Program-made: the position numbers and the translations under genes
The notes under the pieces: generated by a model
Seen by the model: the letters and a program-made list of their open reading frames with translations, nothing else
What the model was told of the DNA's origin: nothing
Database searches by the model: none
Part shown: positions 8,702 to 17,931 of the stretch, piece after piece
Layout of the letters: each line of letters begins with the position of its first letter
Numbering within the stretch: the stretch's first letter is position 1
Origin: an uncultured Clostridia bacterium
GTDB lineage: Bacteria; Bacillota; Clostridia; Christensenellales; UBA1242
Length of the DNA: 64,000 nucleotides
NCBI GenBank assembly: GCA_947629745.1
Contig: CANREZ010000002.1
Span: 64,210 to 128,209, forward strand
Direction of reading: 5' to 3'

Positions 8702-9409
8702 ATGGAAAAAGGTAAGATAAACAAATTATTAGGTATAGCGATGTTCGTCGTGGCACTCATCCTGATTGCGGGGATTGTCACTGGCGTTACCTATGCCTAT
8801 TTTAGAGGTCAGGACGAGAAGAGCGGCAATATTACTCTCTCTGACCCTATCACACTACAAGTGTTAGCGGCAGAAGATGACAAGATGACTGCCGGTGTCA
8901 CTATCACCGGAGATACGGATAGTAAACTCGTGCCGGGCGGGCAGATGACTTTGCGCTCAGGAGTTAAGGTAAAACAAGGCAACACCAAGGTACTCCTAAG
9001 GGCTTTAGTGATAGTCAACGTGGCAAGTCCAGCGGGTGCAGATAGCACTGCTCTAAATAATGCAATACTAGAGTCGATATTCTCCACAATGAATGCACAG
9101 ATGGATAATGCCAAGTGGAGGAGTTATGAGGGTTATCTATATTATGTTGGGGACAAAGCATCCTCGACCAATATAGGCACAATCGTGCTACCTGAGATTG
9201 ATTCGAGCGAAAGTGACCAAGATATATATCTATTCAATAATAGGGTAGTGAGCCTTGGCGGGAATGTCGCGAGCGAGATGAATGACAATTTTCAGAACGC
9301 TACTATATCTATTACTATCAAGTATCAGGCAATACAATCTTATCTATCGGGCAACGAGCAGAATATAGCATATGTCAGTACTATTATGGATAGCGTATTT
9401 GCAGCATAG
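8702..9409 (+). CDS. TasA/camelysin-like secreted protein with SipW-type signal
   Basis: A 235-residue exported protein. Residues ~9-33 form a hydrophobic signal that ends in GVTYAYF, the pattern of SipW-dependent signal peptides in TasA, TapA and camelysin relatives. The mature part begins with a beta-rich region (SGNITLSDPITLQV) and continues with strand-forming sequence, as in these fibre-forming or matrix proteins. No SipW-like signal peptidase gene is seen in the window. The gene is monocistronic and closed by a terminator. No clear ribosome site precedes the ATG, and TAAAAT/TATAAC boxes lie only 4-9 bases upstream, so translation may be leaderless. Matrix fibre function is inferred from family only. 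Confidence 0.65.
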   Translation: MEKGKINKLLGIAMFVVALILIAGIVTGVTYAYFRGQDEKSGNITLSDPITLQVLAAEDDKMTAGVTITGDTDSKLVPGGQMTLRSGVKVKQGNTKVLLRALVIVNVASPAGADSTALNNAILESIFSTMNAQMDNAKWRSYEGYLYYVGDKASSTNIGTIVLPEIDSSESDQDIYLFNNRVVSLGGNVASEMNDNFQNATISITIKYQAIQSYLSGNEQNIAYVSTIMDSVFAA

Positions 9410-9434
9410 GAATGGAAAACATTGGGAATAAAAA

Positions 9435-9467
9435 AAGAGAAAGTCGGTAAATCGACTTTCTTTTTTG
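9435..9467 (+). terminator. Terminator of the TasA-like gene
   Basis: AGAAAGTCG and CGACTTTCT pair around a short loop and are followed by a run of T. Confidence 0.85.
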
Positions 9468-9610
9468 TCTTATGAGTTAGAGATAACTATTATTTGGTCA
9501 TTAGGTGACTATTGTTGACCGGAAGTTAAATCATCATTAAGACACTACTAGTATGAGTGAATGATGATATATTATACAAAATTTTTCTTAGCAAAATATG
9601 TAAATAGGTT

Positions 9611-10057
9611 TTAGTCATTCTTGGTATCAAGGACTATGGAGAATGGCCCGTCCAGTGTGCAGTCTATGTGCATATGGTGACCAAAACTGCCACCGACGAC
9701 GTTTCGCACACCTTCGCTTTTTAGTTCATCCATCAAGTCGTGATACATAGCATCGGCCAGATCATAATCCATAGCGTGGTTAAAATTTGGTCTAGTGCCA
9801 CTGCGAATCTCGGCTTGTAGGGAAAAATTGCTGACTAGCATAATCTCGCCTGATATATCCATCACTGATTCGCGCAATTTGCCGTCTCTTACGAATATCC
9901 TAAGGGCGGATATCTTGTGTGCCATATATTTTACATCATCCATGGTGTCATGGCGGTTGATACCAACGCTCACGAGCAATCCTGCATCAATGTGGCTGAT
10001 GACTTCTCCGTCTACCGATAAGGTGGCACTATGGACTCTTTGAATCAATGCGCGCAT
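9611..10057 (-). CDS. dtd: D-aminoacyl-tRNA deacylase
   Basis: This 148-residue protein removes D-amino acids (and glycine from tRNA-Ala) from mischarged tRNAs. It has the family length and the N-terminus MRALIQRVHSA. The SxxF-type active-site segment is present as VSNFSLQAE, where most relatives have SQFTLYAD. The C-terminal Gly-cisPro motif is present as DGPFS, where most have NGPVT. These substitutions are conservative. It starts 3 bases after the ppa stop codon, with AAGGATT as a ribosome site inside the end of ppa, so the two form an operon. Confidence 0.9.
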   Translation of the reverse strand: MRALIQRVHSATLSVDGEVISHIDAGLLVSVGINRHDTMDDVKYMAHKISALRIFVRDGKLRESVMDISGEIMLVSNFSLQAEIRSGTRPNFNHAMDYDLADAMYHDLMDELKSEGVRNVVGGSFGHHMHIDCTLDGPFSIVLDTKND

Positions 10058-10060
10058 AGA

Positions 10061-10591
10061 TTAATCCTTGAATGTGGCGTGATAGAGTTTCTTTGCAGCA
10101 TTTATTGAGACTATTGCGTCATGTCTGCCACCTAGTTTGCCTATATCCACCACTTTGTTTTCCAGTTGTTTGTAGACTGTGAGGAAGTGCATCAATTCAT
10201 CGAATATATGCTTTGGCAATTCCTTAATATCCTTGTAACCATTGTATGACGGGTCGCCAAATGGGATAGCGATGATCTTCTCGTCATGCTTGCCTGAATC
10301 GATCATCTCGACCACGCCTATCGGATAGCACTCTACAAGGCTATTCATCTGGATTGGCTCGCTGCATAGCACGAATACGTCTAGCGGGTCACCGTCGTCA
10401 CAATATGTCCTTGGGATGAATCCATAATTCATAGGGTAGTGGGTGGCAGAATATAGCACACGGTCGAGCCTGATTAGGCCGGTTGCCTTATCCATTTCGT
10501 ACTTTATCTTACAACCCTTTTCTATCTCAATGAACGCTAGGAAGTCCTCCGCCTTTATCCTATCGTCTTCACATTCTCTCCAAATATTCAT
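10061..10591 (-). CDS. ppa: Inorganic pyrophosphatase, family I
   Basis: Soluble Mg-dependent pyrophosphatase of 176 residues that hydrolyses PPi in the cytosol. Conserved parts seen are YPMNYGFIPRTYCDDGDPLDVFVL, which carries the metal-binding aspartates, and the C-terminal KxLxNKVV-type segment. The start at 10591 is chosen because AGGAGAATTT lies directly upstream. A longer frame back to 10642 lacks such a site. It heads an operon with dtd. The ppa-dtd pairing puts two clean-up functions of translation and biosynthesis together. Confidence 0.92.
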   Translation of the reverse strand: MNIWRECEDDRIKAEDFLAFIEIEKGCKIKYEMDKATGLIRLDRVLYSATHYPMNYGFIPRTYCDDGDPLDVFVLCSEPIQMNSLVECYPIGVVEMIDSGKHDEKIIAIPFGDPSYNGYKDIKELPKHIFDELMHFLTVYKQLENKVVDIGKLGGRHDAIVSINAAKKLYHATFKD

Positions 10592-10834
10592 AAATTCTCC
10601 TAATTTCCAATATTTTACATAAATAATGCGTGCATTTCGCATAATAGAAGTATTGCAAAATGTCTTTTATCATTATATACTATTATTGCCACATTGTCCA
10701 AGTTTTGGATGATAATAGGCGCTAAAATATTTTCCTTATTCAGAAATTTTTGAGCCCAACATATTTATTTCAAATTAAAGTATGGAGAGGTTATCAAAAA
10801 TTATGCAAGTTGAATAAAAATATATAGAAAATAT

Positions 10835-10863
10835 TTGGAACAAACGAAAAAATAAAGTACAAT
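10835..10863 (+). promoter_or_regulatory. Sigma-A promoter of the CvpA-like gene
   Basis: TTGGAA (10835-10840), a 17-base spacer and TACAAT (10858-10863) precede GTGAGG and the ATG at 10893. The rest of the 10592-10892 intergenic region is AT-rich, with nothing else recognised. Confidence 0.75.
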
Positions 10864-10892
10864 ACAAGTAGTAAAAAATTGTGAGGTTAAAT

Positions 10893-13592
10893 ATGACTGA
10901 TACTATCTTGACAATTTTAAAATTCGCATTCATAGGACTATTTGCACTAATCATACTGCTACCTACTCTAGTGGGACTCGTCCGTGGATGGAAGAAGAGT
11001 TTATTTAGATTCGCATGGACCGCAGTTATCACTGTGGTGCTAATTTTTGTGGCAGGGGCTATCACCAAGATGCTCTTTGACATCAATTTGCCATTCCTGC
11101 CAAGCAATGAGGGTTATCCTCAGAGTATCCACGGATATATCGACTACACCATAAATAGCAATGAGCAATTAGCAGGACTATGCAGCAGCTCGCCAATATT
11201 TACCGAATTCATCGATAATGCACCACTACTAATTTGCAACGTCATTGTGTTTGAATTGTTATTCTGGGTGCTAAAGTGGTTGCTTTGGCCAGTATATGCT
11301 ATCATTGCACACTTTGTATGCAAGTACAAGACCGATGATGACGACAAACCAAAGAAACATCGCCTAATCGGTGGACTCGTTGGACTGCTCATGGGTGTGT
11401 TTGTGGCAGCTACTACATTCATGCCACTAGTGGGACTAAATGACGTCGTGATGAAGCTAGAAAATACCAAGGTCGATAGCGGTAACTCAGCATTGACCGA
11501 GATATTAGGAGAGAATGCTAGTGAGTACAAGCCACTGATATTATCATTCAACGACAACATGATAACGCCAGTGCTAAGATATACAGGAATTGAATTTGCC
11601 GACCGTGCAGTATTCGATTACCTCACTACAATCAAAGCCGGCGGTGCTTCAACCAACCTTAGGAAACTAGCTGACCAAGCATCCAAGGTGTATAGTGATG
11701 TGAATTTCATCATGAACTTTGATTACGCTACCGCGACCAAAGCTACGATGACGGGATATCTCACACACTTAGAGAATATAGTAAATGCTCTCATGGATGA
11801 CCCACTATGGGGTGGACTAGTCCAAGGAGTCGCAAGTTATGGAATAGATTACTTCACCGAGACCCCAGACTTTGACGAAATGTTAGCGGGCTACAATCTA
11901 ACTGATAGGAAAGAGGATGTTGTCGAGCACCTAAGCAACATTGGTGACTTAACTGCAACAGAGCTAAAGGGTGAGATACTAAATCTCATTGGCATTGCAA
12001 AGACGATGAATAGCACGGAGCTCCTTGCAACCATCGTCCGTGGCGAGACCAGTGATATCCACGCATTAACACAATTATATCCAGAGGACTTAGAGAACTT
12101 CGCACAGAGCCTATCTACAAGCATCAATAACCTAAAAGTTGTGAAAGAAATATTCCCAATCGCTATGGAGATTGGTGTCAATATGATGTGCGATTACTTC
12201 AGTATCGAGCAAAATATTACAGTATCCAACGACTATGACGATTACAAAGAATCCATCTCTGAGATCATCTCAGCTGCATTAGATATATCCGCACTTATAG
12301 ATGAATCGAATAATATCGAAATAAATTCTGACACATTAGTAACCGTTGGTGCATTGATTGACACTATAAAGGATTCCGAGATTATGTCAGGCACAGACTT
12401 TAACGTGTTAGTGGAGTCTGCACTAGAGAATGTAGTAGAGGAGATGTTGCCAGACAACGATTTCACACCAATCATCACCGCACTCATTCCTAATATCACT
12501 CAAATTACAAGCTTTGAAAGTGATCTAAAGATCTTGGGAAAGGCTTTTGACACTATCAGTGCAGAGTATAACCCAGATGAAGATCTATCCCTAAGCCAGA
12601 TTGGTTCATGGCTGGATCTATTAAAGGGTTCGGAACTTGTGAAGAAATCACTTGGAACTTTAGCCGATACTATCGCAGATATGTTCATTGATGAGTCAGT
12701 TGTCACTGATGAGAATATCCGCAATACTCTAAAAGATGTGATAAACAATATCCAACAAGTGGAGAACTTCGAAGAAGAATTAACAAATATTGAAAGTATC
12801 TATAATCAAATTAAAGGATTAAGTAATCTATCCTTTGATTCCATCAAACCATTAGTGGATGATATTGATACACTGATTGATGGTGGATCAAAATTACTCA
12901 CTCATGAAGTAGTCAACAAATTATTAAAGTCTGTGGTAAATGGACTTGAGATTGACGCAAAATATGCATCCATCACTGACTTGATTGCAGCAAACGTCGA
13001 CAATATGACCGCTGGCAAGAAATATGCTGATGAAGTAGAATTCATCCAAAATGTGCTTGATGCAATAAATAATGAGAATGGTCTTCAAGTCAAAGATCTA
13101 TTCAATAAAGAACATGAAAAATCTATCCTAGACGTAGACGGCAATAGCAAGAGCGTGCTCATTGACAACAAAGTTATCAAGCAAATGATGACTGTAACCA
13201 TCGATGAAGTAGAGGTTGAGGAGAAGTATCAAGGAATTGTTGATGTTGTGAAGGATCATCTCGATAACCTCGAGCAACTAGGCGAAATCATGGACGAGGT
13301 CCAATATGTGGCAGATAACCTAGATAGTCTAACAAGTGGAAATATTGAAGATATGGGTGAAACATTAAATGAATTAGTCGAGAATACCACTGATCTATTA
13401 GGAACTGAAGGTGTTAAGGATCTTGCTGACGCATACTTAGACAGTGCAATTCAAGATGCTATGACCAGCGAGGATACTGAGAAACAAGAAAAATTAGAGC
13501 AAGCTAAAGAAGAATTGCAACAAGCATTTGAGAGTGGTGGAGATATTAACTATCAAGAATTGATTGAAAAATATTTCCCAAAGAACGTTTAA
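10893..13592 (+). CDS. Large membrane protein with CvpA-like N-terminus
   Basis: An 899-residue protein. The first ~160 residues hold four or so membrane segments, with LVGLVRGWKKSLFRF resembling the start of CvpA (colicin V production) proteins, and a basic KYKTDDDDKPKKH loop. From ~190 on it is soluble, strongly helical and acidic, with many Asp, Glu, Ile and Asn residues, recurring short TLVxxL/xxIxxIxNIxxxE-like helices and no catalytic motif. The tail ends in a coiled-coil-like EDTEKQEKLEQAKEELQQA segment. The start at 10893 follows GTGAGG. A GTG at 10881 is in frame but overlaps that site. The function is unknown. The long helical part could be extracellular or cytosolic. Confidence 0.55.
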   Translation: MTDTILTILKFAFIGLFALIILLPTLVGLVRGWKKSLFRFAWTAVITVVLIFVAGAITKMLFDINLPFLPSNEGYPQSIHGYIDYTINSNEQLAGLCSSSPIFTEFIDNAPLLICNVIVFELLFWVLKWLLWPVYAIIAHFVCKYKTDDDDKPKKHRLIGGLVGLLMGVFVAATTFMPLVGLNDVVMKLENTKVDSGNSALTEILGENASEYKPLILSFNDNMITPVLRYTGIEFADRAVFDYLTTIKAGGASTNLRKLADQASKVYSDVNFIMNFDYATATKATMTGYLTHLENIVNALMDDPLWGGLVQGVASYGIDYFTETPDFDEMLAGYNLTDRKEDVVEHLSNIGDLTATELKGEILNLIGIAKTMNSTELLATIVRGETSDIHALTQLYPEDLENFAQSLSTSINNLKVVKEIFPIAMEIGVNMMCDYFSIEQNITVSNDYDDYKESISEIISAALDISALIDESNNIEINSDTLVTVGALIDTIKDSEIMSGTDFNVLVESALENVVEEMLPDNDFTPIITALIPNITQITSFESDLKILGKAFDTISAEYNPDEDLSLSQIGSWLDLLKGSELVKKSLGTLADTIADMFIDESVVTDENIRNTLKDVINNIQQVENFEEELTNIESIYNQIKGLSNLSFDSIKPLVDDIDTLIDGGSKLLTHEVVNKLLKSVVNGLEIDAKYASITDLIAANVDNMTAGKKYADEVEFIQNVLDAINNENGLQVKDLFNKEHEKSILDVDGNSKSVLIDNKVIKQMMTVTIDEVEVEEKYQGIVDVVKDHLDNLEQLGEIMDEVQYVADNLDSLTSGNIEDMGETLNELVENTTDLLGTEGVKDLADAYLDSAIQDAMTSEDTEKQEKLEQAKEELQQAFESGGDINYQELIEKYFPKNV

Positions 13593-13607
13593 TATCTCTT
13601 AACAATA

Positions 13608-13639
13608 AAAAAATGGATGGCCAATGTCATCCATTTTTT
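13608..13639 (+). terminator. Terminator of the CvpA-like gene
   Basis: AAATGGATG and CATCCATTT pair and a T run follows, about 17 bases after the stop codon. Between here and ~13890 the sequence is AT-rich with no gene seen. Confidence 0.85.
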
Positions 13640-13924
13640 ACGGCCTAAGTTAAAAGTGAATATATTTTCTAGCCACATATATGTCTATGCCATATAAGAT
13701 TTGATAGATATAATAGGGGATAGTACATAATGTAGATGAGTGAAGTTAGTGAACTCATATTGAATTGCGATGGAAAGTGAATAATAAGTTTAAGTAAAAA
13801 TATATCAAAAAAGTATATTTTTCGACAAATTACATCAAAAATGTAAAAATTTAGAACATAATTTTAAAATTTTTGAAAAAATTTTAAAAAGTTTTGGCAC
13901 GGATATTATAGGTATATTGTAAAA

Positions 13925-14028
13925 TATTAGTGTCAGGGAGCGATAGTTTTAGTGTAGTAACTTTTCCCAAAAATCACTATTACATAAGCCACCTTGGCTG
14001 GGTCACACAGTTTGTGTGGCTCTTTTTT
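13925..14028 (+). ncRNA. Candidate small structured RNA ending in a terminator
   Basis: A ~100-base stretch that is more GC-rich than its flanks and ends in TTTTTT. AGCCAC (13987-13992) can pair with GTGGCT (14016-14021). Alternatively AGCCA pairs with TGGCT (13995-13999) while CACAC (14004-14008) pairs with GTGTG (14014-14018). These folds exclude each other. The 5' part has GATAGT facing ACTATT. A TTGGCA box lies at 13894-13899, but no convincing -10 box is at the right distance. I cannot assign it to a known RNA family. It could be the leader of the downstream surface gene or a separate sRNA. Confidence 0.4.
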
Positions 14029-14042
14029 ATGAAAAATGCGTA

Positions 14043-14071
14043 TTGACGAGACTGTATATAGGTGGTATAAT
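14043..14071 (+). promoter_or_regulatory. Consensus sigma-A promoter P1
   Basis: TTGACG, a 17-base spacer and TATAAT (14066-14071) with an upstream TGG extended -10. It drives the large surface-protein gene. Confidence 0.8.
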
Positions 14072-14132
14072 ATATATATATACTAAAGATATGAGCTTAG
14101 AAAAATTCTTCACTATTTCGTAAAATTGCATA

Positions 14133-14161
14133 TTGACGAATCGCAATTTGCGTTGTATAAT
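14133..14161 (+). promoter_or_regulatory. Consensus sigma-A promoter P2
   Basis: TTGACG, a 17-base spacer and TATAAT (14156-14161), 90 bases after P1, upstream of AAGGAAGG and the start at 14204. Confidence 0.8.
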
Positions 14162-14203
14162 CTTTACAGGAAATATGAAATACAGAAGGAAGGTCGTAAA
14201 ATT

Positions 14204-17200
14204 ATGAAGAAATTTTTAATTTATTTGGCCGTCATTGTGGTGATGGTCGCGACAGGATTCACAATATTTGTTTTGGTTAGGGATGACGAGTATATGGAGC
14301 TTCCTACTTCTACTATGTATGTGAATATCGGAGACAGCTTTAAGGTAAATTTCGTGCATAACAATCCAAAGGGTCACACCAAGGTGAAGGTGCACACCAC
14401 AGATGGCAAACTCGAATATGACGAGTCAACCAAGTCATTTACCGCTCTGAGCGCAGGTAAGGCTGCTATCCAGTATGAGACCAATAATATTAAGTTTGGT
14501 ACTCTTACATGCTATGTCATCATCGGTGATGGTGAGAGCGCAGGTAGCCCATTCTACATCCAGACAGTAGAGCAATTAGCAATGATTGGAAAGGTCGTAA
14601 GCAACAATGCTGATGGCACTGCAAACTATGTGTATGGACCAGACAAGTATTACTCATTGCAGAATAATATCAATATTGGTGAGACCTTTGAAGACAACCA
14701 GACCGGATATTGGGTACCACTTTGTAGTGATGAGGCATTCACTGGTGTATTCGAGGGAAATGGTTACACACTATCCAATATGAGGATCAATGGAGACTCA
14801 TACAATAAATTTGTTAAAGATACTAATATTAATGGTATAGAATTACCATTTAATGATGTCGGTTTGTTTGAGCAAATTGGCGAGGGTGGCAAGGTACAAA
14901 ATGTCATGCTCGACAATGTGACAATCACTGGAGATTATGACAACGCAGGTGCTGTTGCTGGCGTCAACAATGGTACTATCGAGCGTGTCGGCGTCCGTGG
15001 ACTAAATGTCAATTATGACACAACCACAGCAGGCGCTGCAGCATTTGATGGTAACTTCGGTGGAATCACCGGTACCAACAATAGCCGTGTGGATAGAGCA
15101 TTTGTGGAGATTGGTTCTCTTGGTTTCGAGGAAACTAACATAGCAGGCGAAGTCACAAAGCATGGACTTGCTGGTAACATCGGTGGACTAGTTGGTCTCA
15201 ACAATAGCGCAATCATCATTAACTCTTATGTAAGACAACCAATTGAGAAGAAACTAGATGGATCAGTCGAAAAGACTGTAACCGGTGTATATGTCACAGA
15301 CAATAGCAGCACCGCATTTGGTGGAATCGTTGGTAAATTGACTCATACCGATGGTCAAAATGATGAAGAAGGTACAAAGTCTTATGTGAAGAATACCTAT
15401 GCTATGTTAAAGATAGATAATTTGAATGTAGATTCACAGGCAAAGATTGGTTTGATCGCAGGTATCTCTGAGTTAAAGAATAATGCAGAAGGAGAGCAAG
15501 CAAACTATCTATTTGGTAACTACTACAGGAATGACATGAATACTAGCTTCACCGCATTTGGTGACGCTGATGATAGCGCAAAGGATTCTGATACAGGCAA
15601 AGAATATATAGGTGCAGGTCTTACAAAAGATCAGATGAGAGTACGTACGAACTATGTATCAAATCTCGATGTGAATGATATCGAAGTGCTATGGTTCTCA
15701 ACCGGTGCATGGTTGATCGATGGCACATATACTCAAAATGATGGATATCCATATATCTCCACCCGTGAGAATAAGATTCCAGATAACTTTGTAAAAGGTG
15801 ACAAGGTCGATACTATCACCGAGATGACTCCAGATGGGAACTATGTGATAGATCATGATGTCACAATTGATGAGACTTGGCCATTCTGGGATGTAGAATT
15901 TAACGGACATATTACATTCGAAAACGGTGCAGCCCTAGTTGGTGACCCAGATAAGACATATTCAAAGCCATTATTCAGGTCATTATCTGAGGATGCTACA
16001 CTAACCAATATCACTGTCCGTGACTACGAGTTTGTAGCAGCACCATCAGCTGAAAATGACACAGCAGAGTTAGCAATAATTGCAGGACAAAATGCTGGAC
16101 GCATCGAGGGTGCAATTCTAGAGAACTGCTCAATCACTGTCAATGTGACAGATTTTGAGACAGGTGACTTTGAGAATGCTCCAGTTGAGGCACTATTCGT
16201 TTCAGGTATTTGTGCTACAAACCGTGGAACAATAATTAATAGCAAGATTATCGATACTGAGATTGTGATTGACAATCATCAGAGCGTGACCGTTCCTGCT
16301 TCTACTACTACACAAACTCCAACCCCAGCCGCAGCATTCAGAATGCTAGGTGAGGATGGTACTACATCAACTGAGGAACCAAAGACTGAGCAAAAGACTG
16401 TAAATGATCTAACACCTCATATGGTATATGCAGGACTAGTTGCTGCTACTAACGAATCTACTATTGATGATATAATGATATTAGGTACGAGCTCAGTAAC
16501 CGCAGAGGATACACCACAAGCATTGATTGATGGTGTCGTGATTGACAAGCAAGTGACTGGTACAGACGGCAACCCTACTACAACCAAGATTACTTACAGG
16601 GATTTACTAAATGTATATCTAGGTGGTATCGCAGGATCTAGCAAGGGTAGCATCTCCAATTGCTATAGCATGGCAAGTGTATCTGCTGGTTTCACTCAAA
16701 GAGATGACAAGACTGTGAAGAAAGTCGCTGGTGGAATCGTCGGATTATTGAATAACAATCAATTTGAGAATACTGCTAATGTGGTAGCTTGCCTAGAGAG
16801 GTGTGGTGTGACATCGGCAGCACTCGAGGGATACTATGTAGGTGGCTTAATCGGTGAGAATGCTAATGCTGGTAATGGTTACAATCATTCTATCGGCGTG
16901 AAAGTTGACGTATATGACAATCAAAATAGTGATTGCTATGATGTATTTAAAGTAACTTATGATGTGAAATATTGTTATGTCGACAATTCTACTATTGAGG
17001 GTCGTTATGCAGGTGGATTAATTGCTATAACTAATCAAAATGGTAGCTTCCTAAATTGCTATGTAGACGAAGTAGAATTGAAGGGTGCAGATCTAGAGGA
17101 TAGTAATTGGACTAGTGTCACTGCAGGATTTGTTGCAGTTACTGCAAACTTCCGTTATGTAAGGCCTTCAGAGGGCGGTGCATTATTTAGAAATACTGTA

Positions 17201-17608
17201 TTTGCTGGATGCTATAGCACTGCAAAATTCAGTGATAATGCTGGAACAAAATATTTACTTGCTCCAGGTTCACAAATTCTAAATATGCCACAAACTATGT
17301 TCTGGCTTGCTAAATGGGTTAATGATACGTTTGGATTAAACAATGCAAAGGATAGTATACTTATCACTGACAGTGTCTACGTCGGTAGATCAAATGCATC
17401 TATAGATAGTCTAGGCACAGGCTGGTGCTATTGTGGTGATAGGACTGACTTCACATCGTTTAATGATAATGAGCAAGTCGTAAAGGCATTCTCCGGACGT
17501 GCAATCTCTAATACTAGTAAATATAATTGCTGGATATATTCTAGGGAATTTACTCCAAGATTAATTGACGTGAAGTACTTTAATGACCAGACAAATTTAT
17601 TCCAGTAA
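14204..17608 (+). CDS. Large GLUG-like repeat surface protein
   Basis: A 1134-residue exported protein. Residues ~2-24 are a membrane segment without a lipobox, so it may stay anchored by its N-terminus. An Ig-like (BIG2-type) domain follows (YVNIGDSFKVNF ... ALSAGKAAIQYET). Then come many copies of a GLUG-like unit with GGIxGxNN or VGGLVGLNN followed by I.NS or I.NCY, for example near 15060, 15180, 15310, 16620, 16730 and 16840. No LPXTG motif, protease motif or C-terminal anchor is seen. The start at 14204 is chosen because AGAAGGAAGG precedes it. A start at 14126 would lie inside promoter P2. Adhesion is likely from its type, but unproven. It resembles the partial protein at the left end of the window. 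Confidence 0.75.
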   Translation: MKKFLIYLAVIVVMVATGFTIFVLVRDDEYMELPTSTMYVNIGDSFKVNFVHNNPKGHTKVKVHTTDGKLEYDESTKSFTALSAGKAAIQYETNNIKFGTLTCYVIIGDGESAGSPFYIQTVEQLAMIGKVVSNNADGTANYVYGPDKYYSLQNNINIGETFEDNQTGYWVPLCSDEAFTGVFEGNGYTLSNMRINGDSYNKFVKDTNINGIELPFNDVGLFEQIGEGGKVQNVMLDNVTITGDYDNAGAVAGVNNGTIERVGVRGLNVNYDTTTAGAAAFDGNFGGITGTNNSRVDRAFVEIGSLGFEETNIAGEVTKHGLAGNIGGLVGLNNSAIIINSYVRQPIEKKLDGSVEKTVTGVYVTDNSSTAFGGIVGKLTHTDGQNDEEGTKSYVKNTYAMLKIDNLNVDSQAKIGLIAGISELKNNAEGEQANYLFGNYYRNDMNTSFTAFGDADDSAKDSDTGKEYIGAGLTKDQMRVRTNYVSNLDVNDIEVLWFSTGAWLIDGTYTQNDGYPYISTRENKIPDNFVKGDKVDTITEMTPDGNYVIDHDVTIDETWPFWDVEFNGHITFENGAALVGDPDKTYSKPLFRSLSEDATLTNITVRDYEFVAAPSAENDTAELAIIAGQNAGRIEGAILENCSITVNVTDFETGDFENAPVEALFVSGICATNRGTIINSKIIDTEIVIDNHQSVTVPASTTTQTPTPAAAFRMLGEDGTTSTEEPKTEQKTVNDLTPHMVYAGLVAATNESTIDDIMILGTSSVTAEDTPQALIDGVVIDKQVTGTDGNPTTTKITYRDLLNVYLGGIAGSSKGSISNCYSMASVSAGFTQRDDKTVKKVAGGIVGLLNNNQFENTANVVACLERCGVTSAALEGYYVGGLIGENANAGNGYNHSIGVKVDVYDNQNSDCYDVFKVTYDVKYCYVDNSTIEGRYAGGLIAITNQNGSFLNCYVDEVELKGADLEDSNWTSVTAGFVAVTANFRYVRPSEGGALFRNTVFAGCYSTAKFSDNAGTKYLLAPGSQILNMPQTMFWLAKWVNDTFGLNNAKDSILITDSVYVGRSNASIDSLGTGWCYCGDRTDFTSFNDNEQVVKAFSGRAISNTSKYNCWIYSREFTPRLIDVKYFNDQTNLFQ

Positions 17609-17642
17609 TAGCTAACTAATGATTTTATACAATAACTAAGTA

Positions 17643-17677
17643 AAAAAGGAAAGCTCGAGATGAGTCTTCCTTTTTTT
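17643..17677 (+). terminator. Terminator of the surface-protein gene
   Basis: AAAGGAAAGCTC pairs imperfectly with GAGTCTTCCTTT and is followed by seven T. The rest of the gap to 17931 shows nothing else. Confidence 0.75.
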
Positions 17678-17931
17678 AGTATTAGAATTGTATAGCAATG
17701 ACTTAGAAATTGTAGTACAATAAACGTGCAAGTTTATTTGATTATACACGCGTTGTTAGCGGGATAAGGGATAGAATGATATGCAAAGTGATATAGCTAT
17801 ATCTTAGAATCATTGCTATTTTGTCTTAATATGATTGCTATGATATCCGCTAATATAATTAAATAAACTATCCAATGATATAAAAGTAAAATTATATACT
17901 ACTATATTTGTCACAAGGCAATTATTTGATA

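Noticed and set aside
14126-14203. Upstream start of the large surface protein
   Set aside because: It would begin in front of the -35 and -10 boxes of promoter P2, and a better ribosome site precedes the ATG at 14204.
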